The position numbers and the translations under genes are program-made. Below the pieces are notes generated by a model, which had not been told where the DNA came from, made no database searches, and saw nothing but the letters and a program-made list of their open reading frames with translations. From Micromonospora okii (GTDB lineage: Bacteria; Actinomycetota; Actinomycetes; Mycobacteriales; Micromonosporaceae), in the NCBI RefSeq assembly GCF_020884795.1, contig NZ_BBZF01000015.1, forward strand, positions 289,328-353,327: 64,000 nt of DNA, given 5' to 3'. Below, one piece after another: positions 50,429-59,564 of the stretch (its first letter is position 1; every line of letters begins with the position of its first letter).

Positions 50429-51058
50429 ATGCCGCGGTACGCCCGGTCGGAGCGCGAGGCGCTCGCCGACCTGATGCTCAGCCTGGGACCGGACGCGCCG
50501 ACGCTCAACGAGGGCTGGACGGTCCGGGATCTCGCCGCCCACCTGCTCGTGCGGGAGCGGCGGCCGGACGCCGCCGGGGGGATCATGCTACCGCCGCTGC
50601 GCGGGTACGCCGAGCGGGTCCGCGCCCGGGTCGCGGCGCGGCCGTTCGCGGAGCTGGTGGCGGGGGTGCGCCGCCCGCCGGTGTGGAGCCCGGTGAGCAA
50701 CCCGCTCACCGACGAGCTGGCCAACACGATGGAGTTCTACATCCACCACGAGGACGTCCGCCGGGCCCGGCCCGGGTGGCAGCCGCGCGACCTTCCGGCC
50801 GGGCTGCACGCCGTGCTGTGGCGGCGGGCCGCGCTGCTGGGCCGGTTGGCGCTGCGCCGCTTCCCGGCCGACCTGCTGGTGCAGGCGCCCGGGTACGGCG
50901 AGCTGTCGGCGGGCCGGGGCGGGCCACGGGTCCGGCTGGTCGCCGCGCCGGGCGAGCTGGTCCTCTTCCTCACCGGCCGGCAGCGGGCGGCCCGGGTCCA
51001 GGTGGACGGGCCCGCCGCGCTGGCCGAGCGGCTCCGCGCCGCCGACCTGGGCCTCTGA
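50429..51058 (+). CDS. TIGR03085-like metal-binding (DinB/maleylpyruvate isomerase fold) protein
   Basis: A 209-aa protein of the four-helix DinB-like fold. WTVRDLAAHLLVRERRPDAA near residue 31 and EFYIHHEDVRRARPGW near 103 place the two or three histidines that bind a metal in this group. The family is common in actinobacteria and uncharacterised; some relatives are mycothiol-dependent isomerases. Leaderless start. It diverges from the ABC exporter. Confidence 0.8.
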   Translation: MPRYARSEREALADLMLSLGPDAPTLNEGWTVRDLAAHLLVRERRPDAAGGIMLPPLRGYAERVRARVAARPFAELVAGVRRPPVWSPVSNPLTDELANTMEFYIHHEDVRRARPGWQPRDLPAGLHAVLWRRAALLGRLALRRFPADLLVQAPGYGELSAGRGGPRVRLVAAPGELVLFLTGRQRAARVQVDGPAALAERLRAADLGL

Positions 51059-51183
51059 CGGGGCGCGTCGGGGCGGTCCCGCGCGGGCGTCGGAAACGGC
51101 GGCAACCGAACTATGAATGTCGATCGCGCTGGCGTACCCTCGTGCGGTCGCCCGCCCGGGGTGACCACACCCGAGAGGGCGGC

Positions 51184-52122
51184 ATGCGAAGCTTCGCGGT
51201 CTCGGCGCTGGACGAACCGCCGTTCTCCCCGTCCCGGCACGCCGGCACCGGCGCAGCCGGCGAGGAGAGCCTGCGCTGGGCGCAGTCGTTCGGGTTGATC
51301 ACCAACGGACGCCGGCTGCACCGGCTGCGGCAGGCCGCCACGGCCGAACTGGCCGGGCGCGCCTGCCCGGACGCCGACGACGACCGCCTGCGCCTCCTCA
51401 CCGACCTGGTCACCTGGCTCTTCGTCGTCGACGACGCGTGCGACGAGGACGGCCTCGGCGACGCGCCGACCCGGCTGGCCCCGGTCGTCGCCGACCTGCT
51501 CGACGTGCTCGACGGGCACGGGGCGGGCGACCGGGGCGACGGGCCGCTCGGCGCCGCCCTGGCCGACCTGTGCCGGCGGACCCGGGCGCTGGGCCGCCCG
51601 GCCCTGCTGCTGCGCTTCGTCGGCCAGGTGCGCGACTACCTGCTGGCCCTGCTCTGGGAGGCGGCCAACCGGGAGCACCGGCGGGTGCCCGGGGTGGCCG
51701 AGTACGTCCGGCTGCGCCGGCACACCGGCGCGGTGCACCCGGCGCTCACCCTGACCGACCTGGCGTACGACGCCCCGCCGGAGGCCGCGCACCGGGTCGA
51801 GCCGGCGCTGGTCGACGTCGAGACGCTGGCCGTGGACCTGGTCTGCTGGTGCAACGACCTCTTCTCGTACGGCAAGGAGAACCGCTCGGGGCCGGACGCG
51901 CACAACCTGGTCAGCGCGATCGCGGCCGAGACCGGCGGTGACGAGCCGGCGGCGCTGCGGGCCGCCGCCGAGCGGTTCAACCGGGCGCTGGCGGCGTACG
52001 CCGAGCGGGAGGCCGCCCTGCTCGCCGCCGACGACCCGGCGGTGCTCCCGTTCCTGGCGGCGCGGCGGAACTGGGTCCGGGCCACCTACGACTGGTCGAT
52101 GCGCGCCGGCCGGTACGCCTGA
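51184..52122 (+). CDS. Class I terpene synthase
   Basis: A 312-aa terpene cyclase that would ionise a prenyl diphosphate and cyclise it, most probably farnesyl diphosphate. The acidic motif is DDACDE at 83-88 and the NSE triad is NDLFSYGKE at 224-232, both intact. A terminal RY pair (residues 310-311) is the diphosphate-sensing motif. EYVRLRRHTGAVHP (about 173-186) is the effector helix. No P450, methyltransferase or prenyl synthase is adjacent, so the product may be a simple terpene. A short AGAGGG ribosome binding site precedes the ATG. Confidence 0.88.
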   Translation: MRSFAVSALDEPPFSPSRHAGTGAAGEESLRWAQSFGLITNGRRLHRLRQAATAELAGRACPDADDDRLRLLTDLVTWLFVVDDACDEDGLGDAPTRLAPVVADLLDVLDGHGAGDRGDGPLGAALADLCRRTRALGRPALLLRFVGQVRDYLLALLWEAANREHRRVPGVAEYVRLRRHTGAVHPALTLTDLAYDAPPEAAHRVEPALVDVETLAVDLVCWCNDLFSYGKENRSGPDAHNLVSAIAAETGGDEPAALRAAAERFNRALAAYAEREAALLAADDPAVLPFLAARRNWVRATYDWSMRAGRYA

Positions 52123-52192
52123 GCGCCGGGCGTGGCGCGGAGGGCTAGCCGACGCCCCGCGCAGGCAATACCCTTCGGTAACCGCAAACGAC

Positions 52193-52206
52193 GTGACCTC
52201 AGTCAC
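52193..52206. promoter_or_regulatory. Inverted repeat upstream of fadD-type gene
   Basis: GTGAC-CTCA-GTCAC is a perfect five-base-arm palindrome 29 bases before the start codon. It is a candidate operator; no regulator is assigned. Confidence 0.3.
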
Positions 52207-52235
52207 GCCTCCACCCCCTGAAGGCGGCTACCGCG

Positions 52236-54062
52236 ATGGCTCTCGATGTCCCATACCGCTCCATCCCCGACATGTTCCTCAGGCGGGTGGCCGCCTCCGC
52301 CGACCGGCACGCCTTCGGCCACCCCGCGCCCGACGGCTCCGGGCCGCTCTGGCTGACCTGGGCCCAGGTCGGGCACCGGGCGAAGGCGGTCGCGGCCGGG
52401 CTGCACGGGCTCGGCGTGGGCCCGGAGGACCCGGTGGCGATCCTGTCCAACACCCGGCTGGAGTGGGTGCTCGCCGACTTCGGCGTCATGTGCGCGGGCG
52501 GCGCGACCACCACCGTCTACCCGACCACCGAGCCCGAGGACGCGACGTACATCGTCGCCGACTCCGGCTCCCGGGTGCTGTTCGCGGAGAACCCCGCCCA
52601 GGCCGCGAAGGTGGCCGGGGCGGCCCTGCCGGCGCTGACCCACGTGGTGCTCTTCGACGGCGCGCCCGACCCCGCCGCGGCCGTCCCGCAGCTCACCCTG
52701 GCCGAGCTGGAGGAGCGGGGCGCCCGCGCGCTCGACGCCGATCCGGGGCTGGTGGAGCGGCTGGTCGAGGGCATCGGGCCGGACCACCTGGCCACCCTCA
52801 TCTACACCTCGGGCACCACCGGGCGACCCAAGGGCGTCGAGCTGCTGCACGGCGGCTGGTGCTGGGAGGGGGTGGCGCAGGCCGAGCTGGGGCTGCTGCG
52901 CGAGGACGACCTCCACTACCTCTGGCTGCCGCTGTCCCACTCGTTCGGCAAGACCCTGCTCTGCGGCGCCACCCACGTCGGCCTGCCGACCTACGTCGAC
53001 GGCCGGGTGGAGAAGCTGGTCGACCTACTCTCCGTCGTCCGGCCGACGCTGATGTGCGGCGCGCCGCGGGTCTTCGAGAAGGTCTACAACAAGGCGGTCA
53101 CCACCGCCCGGGACGGCGGCGGAGCGAAGGCGAAGATCTTCGCCTGGGGCGTGCGGGTCGGCCTGGAGAAGGTCGCCCTGGAGCAGGAGGGCCGGCCGGT
53201 CCCGGCCGGGCTGCGGCTGAGGTACGCGCTGGCCGAGAAGCTGGTCTTCAGCAAGCTCCAGGCCCGCCTGGGCGGGCGCATCCGCGTGCTGGTCTCCGGC
53301 TCCGCGCCGCTGAGCAAGGAGATCGCCGCCTTCTTCGCCGCCGCCAACCTGCCCATCTCCGAGGGGTACGGCCTGACCGAGAGCAGCGCCGGCAACTTCG
53401 TCAACCCGCCCGGCGGGCTGCGCATCGGCACCGTCGGCCGGGCGATGGGCGACCTGGAGTGCCGGATCGACACCGACGGGGAGATCCTGCTCCGCGGCCG
53501 GCCGGTGATGCGCGGGTACCACAACCTCCCCGAGGAGACGGCGGCGGCGTTCACCGAGGACGGCTTCTTCCGCACCGGCGACATCGGCAGCCTCGACGCC
53601 GACGGCTACCTGCGCATCACCGACCGGAAGAAGGACCTGGTCAAGACCTCCGGCGGCAAGTACGTCGCCCCCTCGCACATCGAGGGCATGTTCAAGGCGC
53701 TCTGCCCGTACACCTCGCAGGCGGTGGTCATCGGCCACGCCCGCAACTACTGCACCATGCTGGTCACCCTCGACCCGGACGCGATCCGGGGCTGGGCGGC
53801 CGGCGGCCCGCTGGAGGGCCGCGGCTACGCCGAGATCGCCGCCTCTGACGAGGCCCGCGCCATGGTCGAGGAGTACGTCGCCCAGCTCAACGCGAAGCTC
53901 AACCGCTGGGAGACGATCAAGAAGGTGACGGTCCTCCCCCGCGACCTGACCATCGAGGACGGCGAGATGACCCCCTCGCTGAAGATCAGGCGGCGGAGCG
54001 TGGAGAGCAACTTCGCCTCCGAGATCGACAAGATGTACGAGGGCAGCCTCGCCGAGCTCTGA
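52236..54062 (+). CDS. Long-chain fatty-acid-CoA ligase (FadD15-like)
   Basis: A 608-aa AMP-forming ligase activating fatty acids with ATP and CoA. The P-loop is LIYTSGTTGRPKGVELLHGG near residue 190. A8-type YLRITDRKKDLVKTSGGKYV and adenine-binding SEGYGLTESSAGNF are intact, and the C-terminal domain ends LKIRRRSVESNFASEIDKMY. This layout is that of actinobacterial FadD15 and plant-type LACS. The ATG at 52236 has GGCGGCTACCGCG ahead, which is weak; no better start exists. No operon partner. Confidence 0.93.
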   Translation: MALDVPYRSIPDMFLRRVAASADRHAFGHPAPDGSGPLWLTWAQVGHRAKAVAAGLHGLGVGPEDPVAILSNTRLEWVLADFGVMCAGGATTTVYPTTEPEDATYIVADSGSRVLFAENPAQAAKVAGAALPALTHVVLFDGAPDPAAAVPQLTLAELEERGARALDADPGLVERLVEGIGPDHLATLIYTSGTTGRPKGVELLHGGWCWEGVAQAELGLLREDDLHYLWLPLSHSFGKTLLCGATHVGLPTYVDGRVEKLVDLLSVVRPTLMCGAPRVFEKVYNKAVTTARDGGGAKAKIFAWGVRVGLEKVALEQEGRPVPAGLRLRYALAEKLVFSKLQARLGGRIRVLVSGSAPLSKEIAAFFAAANLPISEGYGLTESSAGNFVNPPGGLRIGTVGRAMGDLECRIDTDGEILLRGRPVMRGYHNLPEETAAAFTEDGFFRTGDIGSLDADGYLRITDRKKDLVKTSGGKYVAPSHIEGMFKALCPYTSQAVVIGHARNYCTMLVTLDPDAIRGWAAGGPLEGRGYAEIAASDEARAMVEEYVAQLNAKLNRWETIKKVTVLPRDLTIEDGEMTPSLKIRRRSVESNFASEIDKMYEGSLAEL

Positions 54063-54306
54063 CCCGCCCGGCCGGGCTCACCCGCACCCGACCCGCCGGC
54101 GGCCGTGCCCCTCCCTCCCGGGGCACGCCCGCCGGCCCGCGTACCGGCGCTCCCGCCGTCCGGGCCACGTACCGCCGCCAACCCGCCTACCCCGCGCCTC
54201 TCGCCGCCGGTCCGCGTGCCGGTGCTCCCGCCGCCGCCGGTCCGCACGTCGGCGCCGCCGCCGGCCCGCGCGGCGTGATCCGGCGCGGTGCGCGTGGCCC
54301 TCGGGC
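54063..54306. other. Gap between convergent genes
   Basis: This is 244 bases rich in ccgccggtccg-type repeats (54188-54290). I see no gene and no definite terminator hairpin, although the GC-rich repeats can fold in several ways. Confidence 0.35.
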
Positions 54307-55764
54307 TCAGGCGATGACGGCGGGTTCGCGCCAGCGCGGGCGGCCCGCGCGGTCCAGGTCGTAGCGGACCGCGGCGAGCCGGGCGACGGCCTCGACCAGG
54401 TCCCCGGCGGGCAGGGTGAACGGCAACCGCAGGAAGCGCTCCAGGGTCCCGTCCAGGCCGAAGCGGGGGCCGGGGGCCAGCCGCACGCCGACCTCCTCGG
54501 CGGCCCGCGCGAGGGCGCTGGAGACCGGGCCGTCCAGCTCGACCCAGAGGGTCACCCCGCCGCGCGGCGCGGTGAACCGCCAGTCGGGCAGGCGCTGGGC
54601 GAGCGCGGAGGTCAGGGCGTCGCGCTGGACGGCGAGCTGCGTCCGGCGGGCGGCCACGATGGCAGGCGCGTCGGCGAGCAGGTGGACGGCGACGAGCTGG
54701 TCCAGCACCGGGCTGGCCATGTCCACCCCGACCCGGGCGGCGGCCAGCCGCTGCACCTGCGGGGCGGAGGCGCGCACCCAGCCGATCCGCAGCCCGCCCC
54801 AGTACGGCTTGCTCATCCCGCCGATGGAGATCACCCGGGAGTGCCGGTCGAAGGTGGCGACCGGCGGCGGCAGCGCCGTGCCGTCCAGCGGCAGGTCCAC
54901 GAACGACTCGTCGATGACCAGGTCGGTGCCGGCGGCGTGGGCCGCGCCGACGGTCCGCTCGCGTAGCTCGGCCGGCATCAGGTGGCCGGTGGGGTTCTGG
55001 AACTCGGGGATCAGGTACGCCAGCTTCGGCCGGCCCTGCCGCAGGCTGCCCAGCAGCAGGTCGGCGTCCCAGCCGCCCCCGTCGAGGGCGAGGCCGTGGG
55101 TGGTGATCCGGGCCCGCCGGGCGGCCAGCGCGGCGAGGGCGTTCGGGTACGTCGGCGACTCGACCAGGACGCTGCCGCCGGGGGCCAGGGCGAGGCGCAG
55201 CACCAGGTCCAGCGCGTGCTGGGTGCCGCTGGTGACCATGATCTGGTCGGGCGAGGTGGGCAGGCCCCGGGCGGTGTAGCCGGCAGCGACCGCCTCGCGC
55301 AGCTCGATGATGCCCGTCGGGTGGTAGCCGGCGCCGCCGAGGTAGCGGGGCAGGTCCTCGGCGGCGGCGCGGGCGGCGGGCACGAGGTGCGGCGGCGCGG
55401 CCAGCGCGGCCATCCCGAGGTCGATCATGTCGCGGTCGTCCTGCGGGGTCCAGAGCCCGGTGCTGGCGACCCGGTGGGTGCCCGGGAGCATGGTCCAGCT
55501 CCCCGCCCCGCGCCGGCTGGCCAGGTGGCCGCTCTCCCGGAGCTGCCGGTACGCGGCGGTCACCGTGGTCCGGCTGATCCGCAGCGCCTCGGCCAACTCC
55601 CGCTCGGCCGGCAGGCGCACCCCCAGCGGCAGGCGGCCGTCGGCGAGCAGCCCCCGGACGGCGTCGGCGAGCGCGGCGTAGTCGGGGCTGCGGCGGCGGC
55701 CCGGCAACGCGTGCCACTGGCCGAGGAGCCGGGCCAATTGTGCGCCACGTACCTGACTGCTCAT
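54307..55764 (-). CDS. MocR family regulator (GntR HTH plus aminotransferase domain)
   Basis: A 485-aa regulator. The N-terminal GntR winged helix has LPLGVRLPAERELAEALRIS with the RTTVTAAYRQLRESGHLASR recognition helix. A long linker leads to a fold type I aminotransferase domain with ESPTYPNALAALAARRA and the PLP lysine in IGGMSKPYWGGLRIGW near residue 318. Known MocR proteins include GabR and PdxR. It diverges from a YczE-like gene with three ATTGGC repeats in between, as in the described YczR-YczE pairs. A GGGAGGGTGG ribosome binding site sets the start. Confidence 0.92.
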   Translation of the reverse strand: MSSQVRGAQLARLLGQWHALPGRRRSPDYAALADAVRGLLADGRLPLGVRLPAERELAEALRISRTTVTAAYRQLRESGHLASRRGAGSWTMLPGTHRVASTGLWTPQDDRDMIDLGMAALAAPPHLVPAARAAAEDLPRYLGGAGYHPTGIIELREAVAAGYTARGLPTSPDQIMVTSGTQHALDLVLRLALAPGGSVLVESPTYPNALAALAARRARITTHGLALDGGGWDADLLLGSLRQGRPKLAYLIPEFQNPTGHLMPAELRERTVGAAHAAGTDLVIDESFVDLPLDGTALPPPVATFDRHSRVISIGGMSKPYWGGLRIGWVRASAPQVQRLAAARVGVDMASPVLDQLVAVHLLADAPAIVAARRTQLAVQRDALTSALAQRLPDWRFTAPRGGVTLWVELDGPVSSALARAAEEVGVRLAPGPRFGLDGTLERFLRLPFTLPAGDLVEAVARLAAVRYDLDRAGRPRWREPAVIA

Positions 55765-55779
55765 GGCCACCCTCCCGAT

Positions 55780-55837
55780 ATTGGCTCTCGTACCCGCTGA
55801 ATTGGCACCTAGAGTGGCATGGGTGACGGCGATTGGC
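55780..55837. promoter_or_regulatory. Three ATTGGC direct repeats (candidate MocR operators)
   Basis: ATTGGC is present at 55780, 55801 and 55832, giving spacings of 21 and 31 bases, two and three turns of the helix. The middle copy precedes the YczE -10 box and the third lies inside the start of the coding region. MocR regulators bind direct repeats on one DNA face, which this fits. Confidence 0.6.
55810..55815 (+). promoter_or_regulatory. -10 box for leaderless yczE-like gene
   Basis: TAGAGT lies seven bases before the GTG at 55823. There is no ribosome binding site, so transcription probably begins at or near the start codon. Confidence 0.5.
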
Positions 55838-56587
55838 AATCTCCGGTCCCGGCCGGTACGGCGGCTCACCCAGCTCTATGCGGGGCTGGTCCTCTACGGG
55901 GTCAGCATGGCGCTGCTGGTCCGCTCCGAGCTGGGCCTGGACCCGTGGGACGTGTTCCACCAGGGCGTGGCCCGATGGACCGGGCTGTCCTTCGGCACCG
56001 TCACGATGGCGGTCGGGGCGGTGGTGCTGCTGCTCTGGCTCCCGCTGCGGCAGCGCCCCGGCCTGGGGACGGTCAGCAACGTGCTGGTGGTCGGGCCGGT
56101 GGCCGACGGCGCGCTCGCCCTGCTGCCCGGCGGTCTTCCGGTCCCGGTGCGGGTGGCGCTGCTGCTCGCCGGCATCGTCGCCAACGGCGCGGCCACCGGG
56201 CTCTACCTCGGCGCGCGGCTCGGCCCCGGCCCCCGCGACGGCCTCATGACCGGGTACGTGGCCCGCCGCCCCGGTCGGTCCGTGCGGCTGGTCCGCACCG
56301 TCATCGAGGTCACCGTGCTGGCCCTCGGCTGGCTGCTCGGCGGCACGGTCGGCGTGGGCACGGTGGCGTACGCCCTCGCCATCGGGCCGCTGGTGCAGCT
56401 CTTCCTGCCCGCCTGCACGGTCGACCTGGCACCCCGGGGCGGGCCGCCGGAGCCGGTGGCCGCTCCGGCCGGCGCGGTGGTGCCGGGACCGGCCGCGCCA
56501 GGCGTGCGCCCGGCGGCGGGGGCGGCCTCGGCGACGGGATCGGCGGCGGGGGAATCGGCGGCGACGGATCGCGGGCGACCCTGCTGA
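55823..56587 (+). CDS. YczE/YyaS/YitT-like integral membrane protein
   Basis: A 254-aa protein with five or so membrane helices. LYAGLVLYGVSMALLVRSEL followed by GLDPWDVFHQGVARWTG is the family's first helix and loop, and GARLGPGPRDGLMTGYVARR is its second conserved loop. The C-terminal 60 residues are an Ala/Gly/Pro-rich soluble tail. In Gram-positive bacteria it is paired with a MocR regulator, as here. Cargo unknown; a link to vitamin B6 or amino-acid metabolism has been proposed for the regulator type. A longer start at 55763 is unlikely because it would lie inside the divergent gene. Confidence 0.85.
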   Translation: MTAIGNLRSRPVRRLTQLYAGLVLYGVSMALLVRSELGLDPWDVFHQGVARWTGLSFGTVTMAVGAVVLLLWLPLRQRPGLGTVSNVLVVGPVADGALALLPGGLPVPVRVALLLAGIVANGAATGLYLGARLGPGPRDGLMTGYVARRPGRSVRLVRTVIEVTVLALGWLLGGTVGVGTVAYALAIGPLVQLFLPACTVDLAPRGGPPEPVAAPAGAVVPGPAAPGVRPAAGAASATGSAAGESAATDRGRPC

Positions 56588-56654
56588 GCTGGGGCGACGC
56601 GCCCGCGCAAAAGTGGGTGTTTCCTCCGGGGGCGAGGCGCGGCATCATTCCTGC

Positions 56655-57116
56655 ATGGGGGAGAACGGATGGCGCTGGACCGACGCCTGGATCTTCGTTT
56701 CACTGGTTATCGCCAACGGCGCGGGGCGGCACCGCCGGTCGGCGTCCACCCGGCGGCCCGAGGGCGTCCGGCTCGCTGACGTGCTCTCCACAGCCGACCA
56801 TCTCAACCAGGCCATCCCCGAGCGACACGAGGTGGAGACCGCGGTCCGGCGGCTCGTCGGCGCCGGTCTGGTGAGCGTCAGCGACGGCTGGTTCCGGCTC
56901 ACCCCGGACGGGGAGCGGCTCTGGCGCACCCGGCCGAGCGCCGGCCTGGCCACCGCCGTGGACACGCTACAGGGCGTGCTGAGCCGGCGGCACGCGCCGG
57001 GCAGCGCCGACTGGACGCTGGAGGAGGAGGAGCACGCCGCCGCCGTGCAGGAGTACGCGGTCCGCTCGATCCCCGCCCCCCGGCGCTCCCCCGAGGGCCA
57101 CCTGGGGCGCGGCTGA
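56655..57116 (+). CDS. Hypothetical winged-helix-like protein, 153 aa
   Basis: The start is the ATG at 56655 (MGENGWRWTDAWIFVSLVIANG). The middle of the protein (DVLSTADHLNQAIPERHEVE, then AVRRLVGAGLVSVSDGWFRL and TPDGERLW) has the helix-helix-wing pattern of a MarR-like or other winged helix, so it may bind DNA. The C-terminus is acidic (LEEEEHAAAVQEYA). The pattern suggests a small regulator; no target is assigned. A CATCAT box six bases before the ATG hints at leaderless transcription. Confidence 0.65.
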   Translation: MGENGWRWTDAWIFVSLVIANGAGRHRRSASTRRPEGVRLADVLSTADHLNQAIPERHEVETAVRRLVGAGLVSVSDGWFRLTPDGERLWRTRPSAGLATAVDTLQGVLSRRHAPGSADWTLEEEEHAAAVQEYAVRSIPAPRRSPEGHLGRG

Positions 57117-57211
57117 CCGTACGGCCGGGGCAGCGGCACCTGCGGGCGGCCTCGCCGGGATGGGACCGCCGTCGACCCCCGGCCGACGGCGTGGCCGGGG
57201 CGCGGCGGGTG

Positions 57212-57979
57212 TCAGCGGACGGGGTGACCCGCGCCGCGCAGGGCGTCCTTGACCTCGCCGACGCTCAGCTCGCCGAAATGGAAGACGCTGGCGGCCAGGA
57301 CCGCGTCCGCGCCGGCCGCGACCGCAGGCGGGAAGTGGGCGACCGCGCCCGCCCCGCCGCTGGCCACCACCGGCACGTCGACGGCGCGGCGGACCGCGCC
57401 GATCAGGCCCAGGTCGAAGCCGGCCTTCGTGCCGTCGGCGTCCATCGAGTTGAGCAGGATCTCCCCCGCGCCCAGCTCCGCGCCGCGCCGCGCCCACTCC
57501 ACCGCGTCGATCCCGGTGCCACGGCGACCGCCGTGGGTGGTCACCTCGAAGCCGCTGTCGGTGGTGCCCGCCGGGGCCCGCCGCACGTCCAGGGAGAGCA
57601 CCAGCACCTGCCGGCCGAACCGGTCGGCGATCTCGGCGATCAGCTCGGGGCGGGCGACGGCGGCCGTGTTCACCCCGACCTTGTCGGCGCCGGCCCGCAG
57701 CAGGGTGTCGACGTCGGCGACCCGGCGGACGCCGCCGCCCACCGTGAGCGGGATGAAGACCGACTCGGCGGTGCGGCGCACCACGTCGAGCGTCGTGCCC
57801 CGGTCGCTGGAGGAGGCGGTGACGTCCAGGAACGTCAGCTCGTCGGCCCCCGCCCGGTCGTACGCCGCCGCCAGCTCCACCGGGTCGCCGGCGTCGCGCA
57901 GGTCGACGAAGTTGACCCCCTTGACCACCCGCCCGGCGTCCACGTCCAGACACGGGATCACCCGTACCGCCACCGTCAT
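57212..57979 (-). CDS. hisF: Imidazole glycerol phosphate synthase, cyclase subunit
   Basis: A 255-aa TIM barrel that joins ammonia from HisH to PRFAR to make imidazole glycerol phosphate and [25 protein letters not shown] gives the catalytic Asp near residue 11, and SLDVRRA the second near residue 127. [20 protein letters not shown] is the phosphate loop. It is separated from hisH by about 2.7 kb and the oxidoreductase gene, so it has its own start; TAGGCT (57992 to 57987) is seven bases before the ATG. Confidence 0.96.
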   Translation of the reverse strand: MTVAVRVIPCLDVDAGRVVKGVNFVDLRDAGDPVELAAAYDRAGADELTFLDVTASSSDRGTTLDVVRRTAESVFIPLTVGGGVRRVADVDTLLRAGADKVGVNTAAVARPELIAEIADRFGRQVLVLSLDVRRAPAGTTDSGFEVTTHGGRRGTGIDAVEWARRGAELGAGEILLNSMDADGTKAGFDLGLIGAVRRAVDVPVVASGGAGAVAHFPPAVAAGADAVLAASVFHFGELSVGEVKDALRGAGHPVR

Positions 57980-57986
57980 GCCGCGA

Positions 57987-57992
57987 AGCCTA
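57987..57992 (-). promoter_or_regulatory. -10 box for hisF (leaderless)
   Basis: TAGGCT on the minus strand, seven bases before the ATG at 57979, without a ribosome binding site. Confidence 0.5.
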
Positions 57993-58034
57993 TCCCTCTC
58001 GCCCGCGCCGCCGCCCCGCCCGTGCCGCCCCTCC

Positions 58035-59033
58035 TCACAAGCGGACGAGCATCTTGCCGAGGTTCTCGCCACGCAGGAGGCCGAGGAACGCGTCCGGCGC
58101 GTTGGCGACGCCGTCGACGATCGTCTCGTCGTAGGAGATCCTCCCCTCGCGCAGCCAGCCGGCCACCTCCCGCTCGAACCCGTCGCGCAGGTGCTGGTGG
58201 TCGCGGACGAGGAAGCCGCGCAGGGTGATCCGCTTGCCGATGATCAGCCCCAGGTTGCGCGGGGCGGCCGGCGGCTCGGTCGCGTTGTACTGGGAGATCA
58301 TGCCGCAGATCGCGGCCCGCCCGTGCGCTCTCATCGCGCCGATGGCGGCCTCCAGGTGCTCCCCGCCGACGTTGTCGAAGTACACGTCGATCCCGTCCGG
58401 GGCGGCGGCCCTCAGGGAGTTGCCTACCGGGCCGTCGTGGTAGTCGAAGACCGCGTCGAAGCCGAGGGCCCGCAGCCGCTCGACCTTGGCCGGCGAGCCC
58501 GCGCTGCCGACGACGCGGGCGGCGCCCCGGAGCTTGGCGATCTGGCCGACCACGCTGCCGACCGCGCCCGCCGCCCCGGAGACGAAGACGGTCTCGCCCG
58601 GTTGCATGGCGGCCACGTCGAGCAGCCCCGCGTACGCGGTCAGCCCGGTCATGCCGAGCACGCCCAGGTACGCGGTCACCGGCGCCAGGTCCGGGTCGAC
58701 CTTCCGCGCGCCCTGGGCGTCGACCAGGGCGTACTCCCGCCAGCCGAGGCCGTGCAGCACGGTGTCGCCGGGGGCGATCCCGTCGGCCTCGCCGGCGACC
58801 ACCTCGCCGATCGCGCCGCCGTCGAGCGGCGCGTCGAGCGCGAACGGGGGCACGTACGACTTGACGTCGTTCATCCGCCCCCGCATGTACGGGTCGACGG
58901 ACATGAACTGGTTGCGGACCAGGAGCTGGCCGGGGCCCGGGGTGGGCACCTCGGCCTCCACGAGCCGGAAGTTCTCGGCGGTCGGCCAGCCGTGCGGGCG
59001 GGAGGCCAGGTGGATCTCGCGGTTGACGGTCAC
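58035..59033 (-). CDS. NADP-dependent medium-chain oxidoreductase (PTGR/CurA-like)
   Basis: A 332-aa zinc-free medium-chain reductase that probably reduces alpha,beta-unsaturated carbonyls. [20 protein letters not shown] is the family's substrate-loop signature, and [20 protein letters not shown] the Rossmann glycine motif. [20 protein letters not shown] is not quoted exactly; [15 protein letters not shown] is what I see near residue 235. The GTG at 59033 has GAGAGGA ahead. It lies between hisF and ridA but has no role in histidine synthesis, so it is an insertion in the his neighbourhood. Confidence 0.9.
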   Translation of the reverse strand: MTVNREIHLASRPHGWPTAENFRLVEAEVPTPGPGQLLVRNQFMSVDPYMRGRMNDVKSYVPPFALDAPLDGGAIGEVVAGEADGIAPGDTVLHGLGWREYALVDAQGARKVDPDLAPVTAYLGVLGMTGLTAYAGLLDVAAMQPGETVFVSGAAGAVGSVVGQIAKLRGAARVVGSAGSPAKVERLRALGFDAVFDYHDGPVGNSLRAAAPDGIDVYFDNVGGEHLEAAIGAMRAHGRAAICGMISQYNATEPPAAPRNLGLIIGKRITLRGFLVRDHQHLRDGFEREVAGWLREGRISYDETIVDGVANAPDAFLGLLRGENLGKMLVRL

Positions 59034-59119
59034 GCTGTCGTCCTCTCGGTCGGGATGGGGCGGGGCGGCCCGCCGTTGGTCGGGCCGCACCCGCGCGGCG
59101 AGGCGCCCGCCCGAGGCGT

Positions 59120-59164
59120 GAGAAGGGCACCCTTCTCCACCGTAGGCGTTAACAGGGTGCCCTT
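59120..59164. terminator. Nested inverted repeats downstream of ridA
   Basis: An 18-base perfect palindrome, GAGAAGGG-CA-CCCTTCTC (59120-59137), is nested in a larger dyad, AAGGGCACCCT (59123-59133) and AGGGTGCCCTT (59154-59164) with a 20-base loop. It starts 11 bases past the ridA stop, so a terminator for the his operon is likely. It may also be a copy of a genome-wide palindromic repeat. Confidence 0.55.
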
Positions 59165-59174
59165 CCTTACAAGC

Positions 59175-59564
59175 TCAGCGGTCGCCGAGGTATGCCTCCA
59201 GCTCCACCTCGACCAGGTGCTCGGGGTCGAGCAGGGCGGCGACCACGACCAGGGTGGCGACCGGGCGGACGGCGCCGAGGACCGCGTTGTGCGCCCGGCC
59301 CACCTCGTCGGCGTACGCCCGGTCGGTCACGTACATCCGGGTGCGCACCACGTCCCCCGGCTCGGCGCCGACCTCGGCCAGGGCGGCCAGGCCGATCCGC
59401 ACCGCCTGGGCGGTCTGCGCCGCCGCGTCGCCGACGTGCACGACCTTCCCGTCGACCGTGGCCGTGCACCCCGCTGTCCAGGCCAGGTTCCCCGCCCGCA
59501 CCACCCGCGAGTAGCCGTAGAGCTGCTCCCAGGGGCCGCCCGAGCCCAGCCGGGTGACGGTCAC
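59175..59564 (-). CDS. RidA/YjgF family protein (enamine/imine deaminase-like)
   Basis: A 129-aa protein of the RidA family, which hydrolyses reactive enamines or imines made by PLP enzymes. [18 protein letters not shown] and [20 protein letters not shown] (with the active-site Arg) and [15 protein letters not shown] are the family motifs. The GTG start overlaps the priA stop, so it is part of the his operon. It is longer in the first strand than many RidA proteins. Confidence 0.87.
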   Translation of the reverse strand: MTVTRLGSGGPWEQLYGYSRVVRAGNLAWTAGCTATVDGKVVHVGDAAAQTAQAVRIGLAALAEVGAEPGDVVRTRMYVTDRAYADEVGRAHNAVLGAVRPVATLVVVAALLDPEHLVEVELEAYLGDR

